The translations under genes and the position numbers were made by a program. The notes beneath the pieces are model-generated. The model saw only the letters and a list, made by a program, of their open reading frames with translations. It searched no databases and had not been told where the DNA came from. From positions 1 to 6,412 of the forward strand of contig JAEDNZ010000109.1 in assembly GCA_016302215.1 (NCBI GenBank): 6,412 nt of DNA, read 5' to 3'. Numbering within the stretch: position 1 is the first letter of the stretch; each line of letters opens with the position of its first letter. Origin of the DNA: Muribaculaceae bacterium (GTDB lineage Bacteria; Bacteroidota; Bacteroidia; Bacteroidales; Muribaculaceae). Positions 6,328 to 6,412 of the stretch are shown in pieces.

Positions 6328-6412
6328 TTAGCGAACGTACTGCTTGCTAACCTCAGCGCCGCGACGCACTACATATACGTTGCCGGCAGCGGGAGCTGCT
6401 ACGCGCACGCCC
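6328..6412 (-). CDS. C-terminal end of a probable T9SS-exported protein (partial)
   Basis: Only the last 27 codons and the TAA stop (6330-6328) are in the window; the gene continues beyond 6412. The visible end reads GVRVAAPAAG, NVYVVRRGAEV, SKQYVR. This fits the final two strands of a T9SS-type sorting domain: a small-residue turn, a G-xVYVVRRG strand, and a last strand with basic residues ending in Val-Arg, as in the two complete proteins downstream. The reading frame is supported by the terminator placed 27 nt after the stop and by the match to the family's C-terminal pattern. Nothing can be said of the protein's main function. It shares direction with the protease and LRR genes but is separated from them by the terminator and 278 nt, so it is probably a separate transcript. 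Confidence 0.75.
   Translation of the reverse strand, partial: GVRVAAPAAGNVYVVRRGAEVSKQYVR

Overview
The window looks like a piece of a Bacteroidota (Bacteroidales) chromosome, possibly from a gut lineage such as Muribaculaceae or a Prevotella relative; the family assignment is inference. Three things point this way. All three proteins are co-oriented and end in the short C-terminal fold typical of type IX secretion (T9SS) cargo, a hydrophobic GxYxV strand followed by a final strand ending in Val-Arg. Neither visible start codon has a Shine-Dalgarno sequence. The composition is fairly GC-rich by eye, which fits some Bacteroidales.

Everything reads on the minus strand. In transcription order (right to left): (1) 6412-6328 is the last 27 codons of a gene that begins outside the window. 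(2) It is followed by a strong intrinsic terminator at 6300-6249, a 12-bp perfect stem plus a T-run. (3) The rest of the 278-nt gap to 6050 holds a GC-rich stretch and a weak promoter candidate, with no gene. (4) 6049-3758 encodes a secreted subtilisin-family (S8) serine protease of 763 residues with an intact Asp/His/Asn/Ser set. (5) After only 58 nt without an obvious terminator, 3699-1 encodes a 1232-residue secreted leucine-rich-repeat protein. Its stop codon is the first three bases of the window, so nothing downstream is visible.

The protease and the LRR protein probably form a two-gene (or longer) transcription unit. Both carry a signal peptide and a T9SS-like C-terminal domain, so the likely picture is a surface-exposed or released protease co-produced with a large LRR binding protein. 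The substrate and binding partner cannot be read from the sequence.

The most notable structure is in the LRR protein. It is built from three successive copies of one module (beta domain, LRR block, Ig-like/cap domain), with recognisable counterpart motifs at the same point in each copy, followed by a very alanine-rich C-terminal sorting domain. No mobile element, CRISPR array, tRNA or rRNA was seen.
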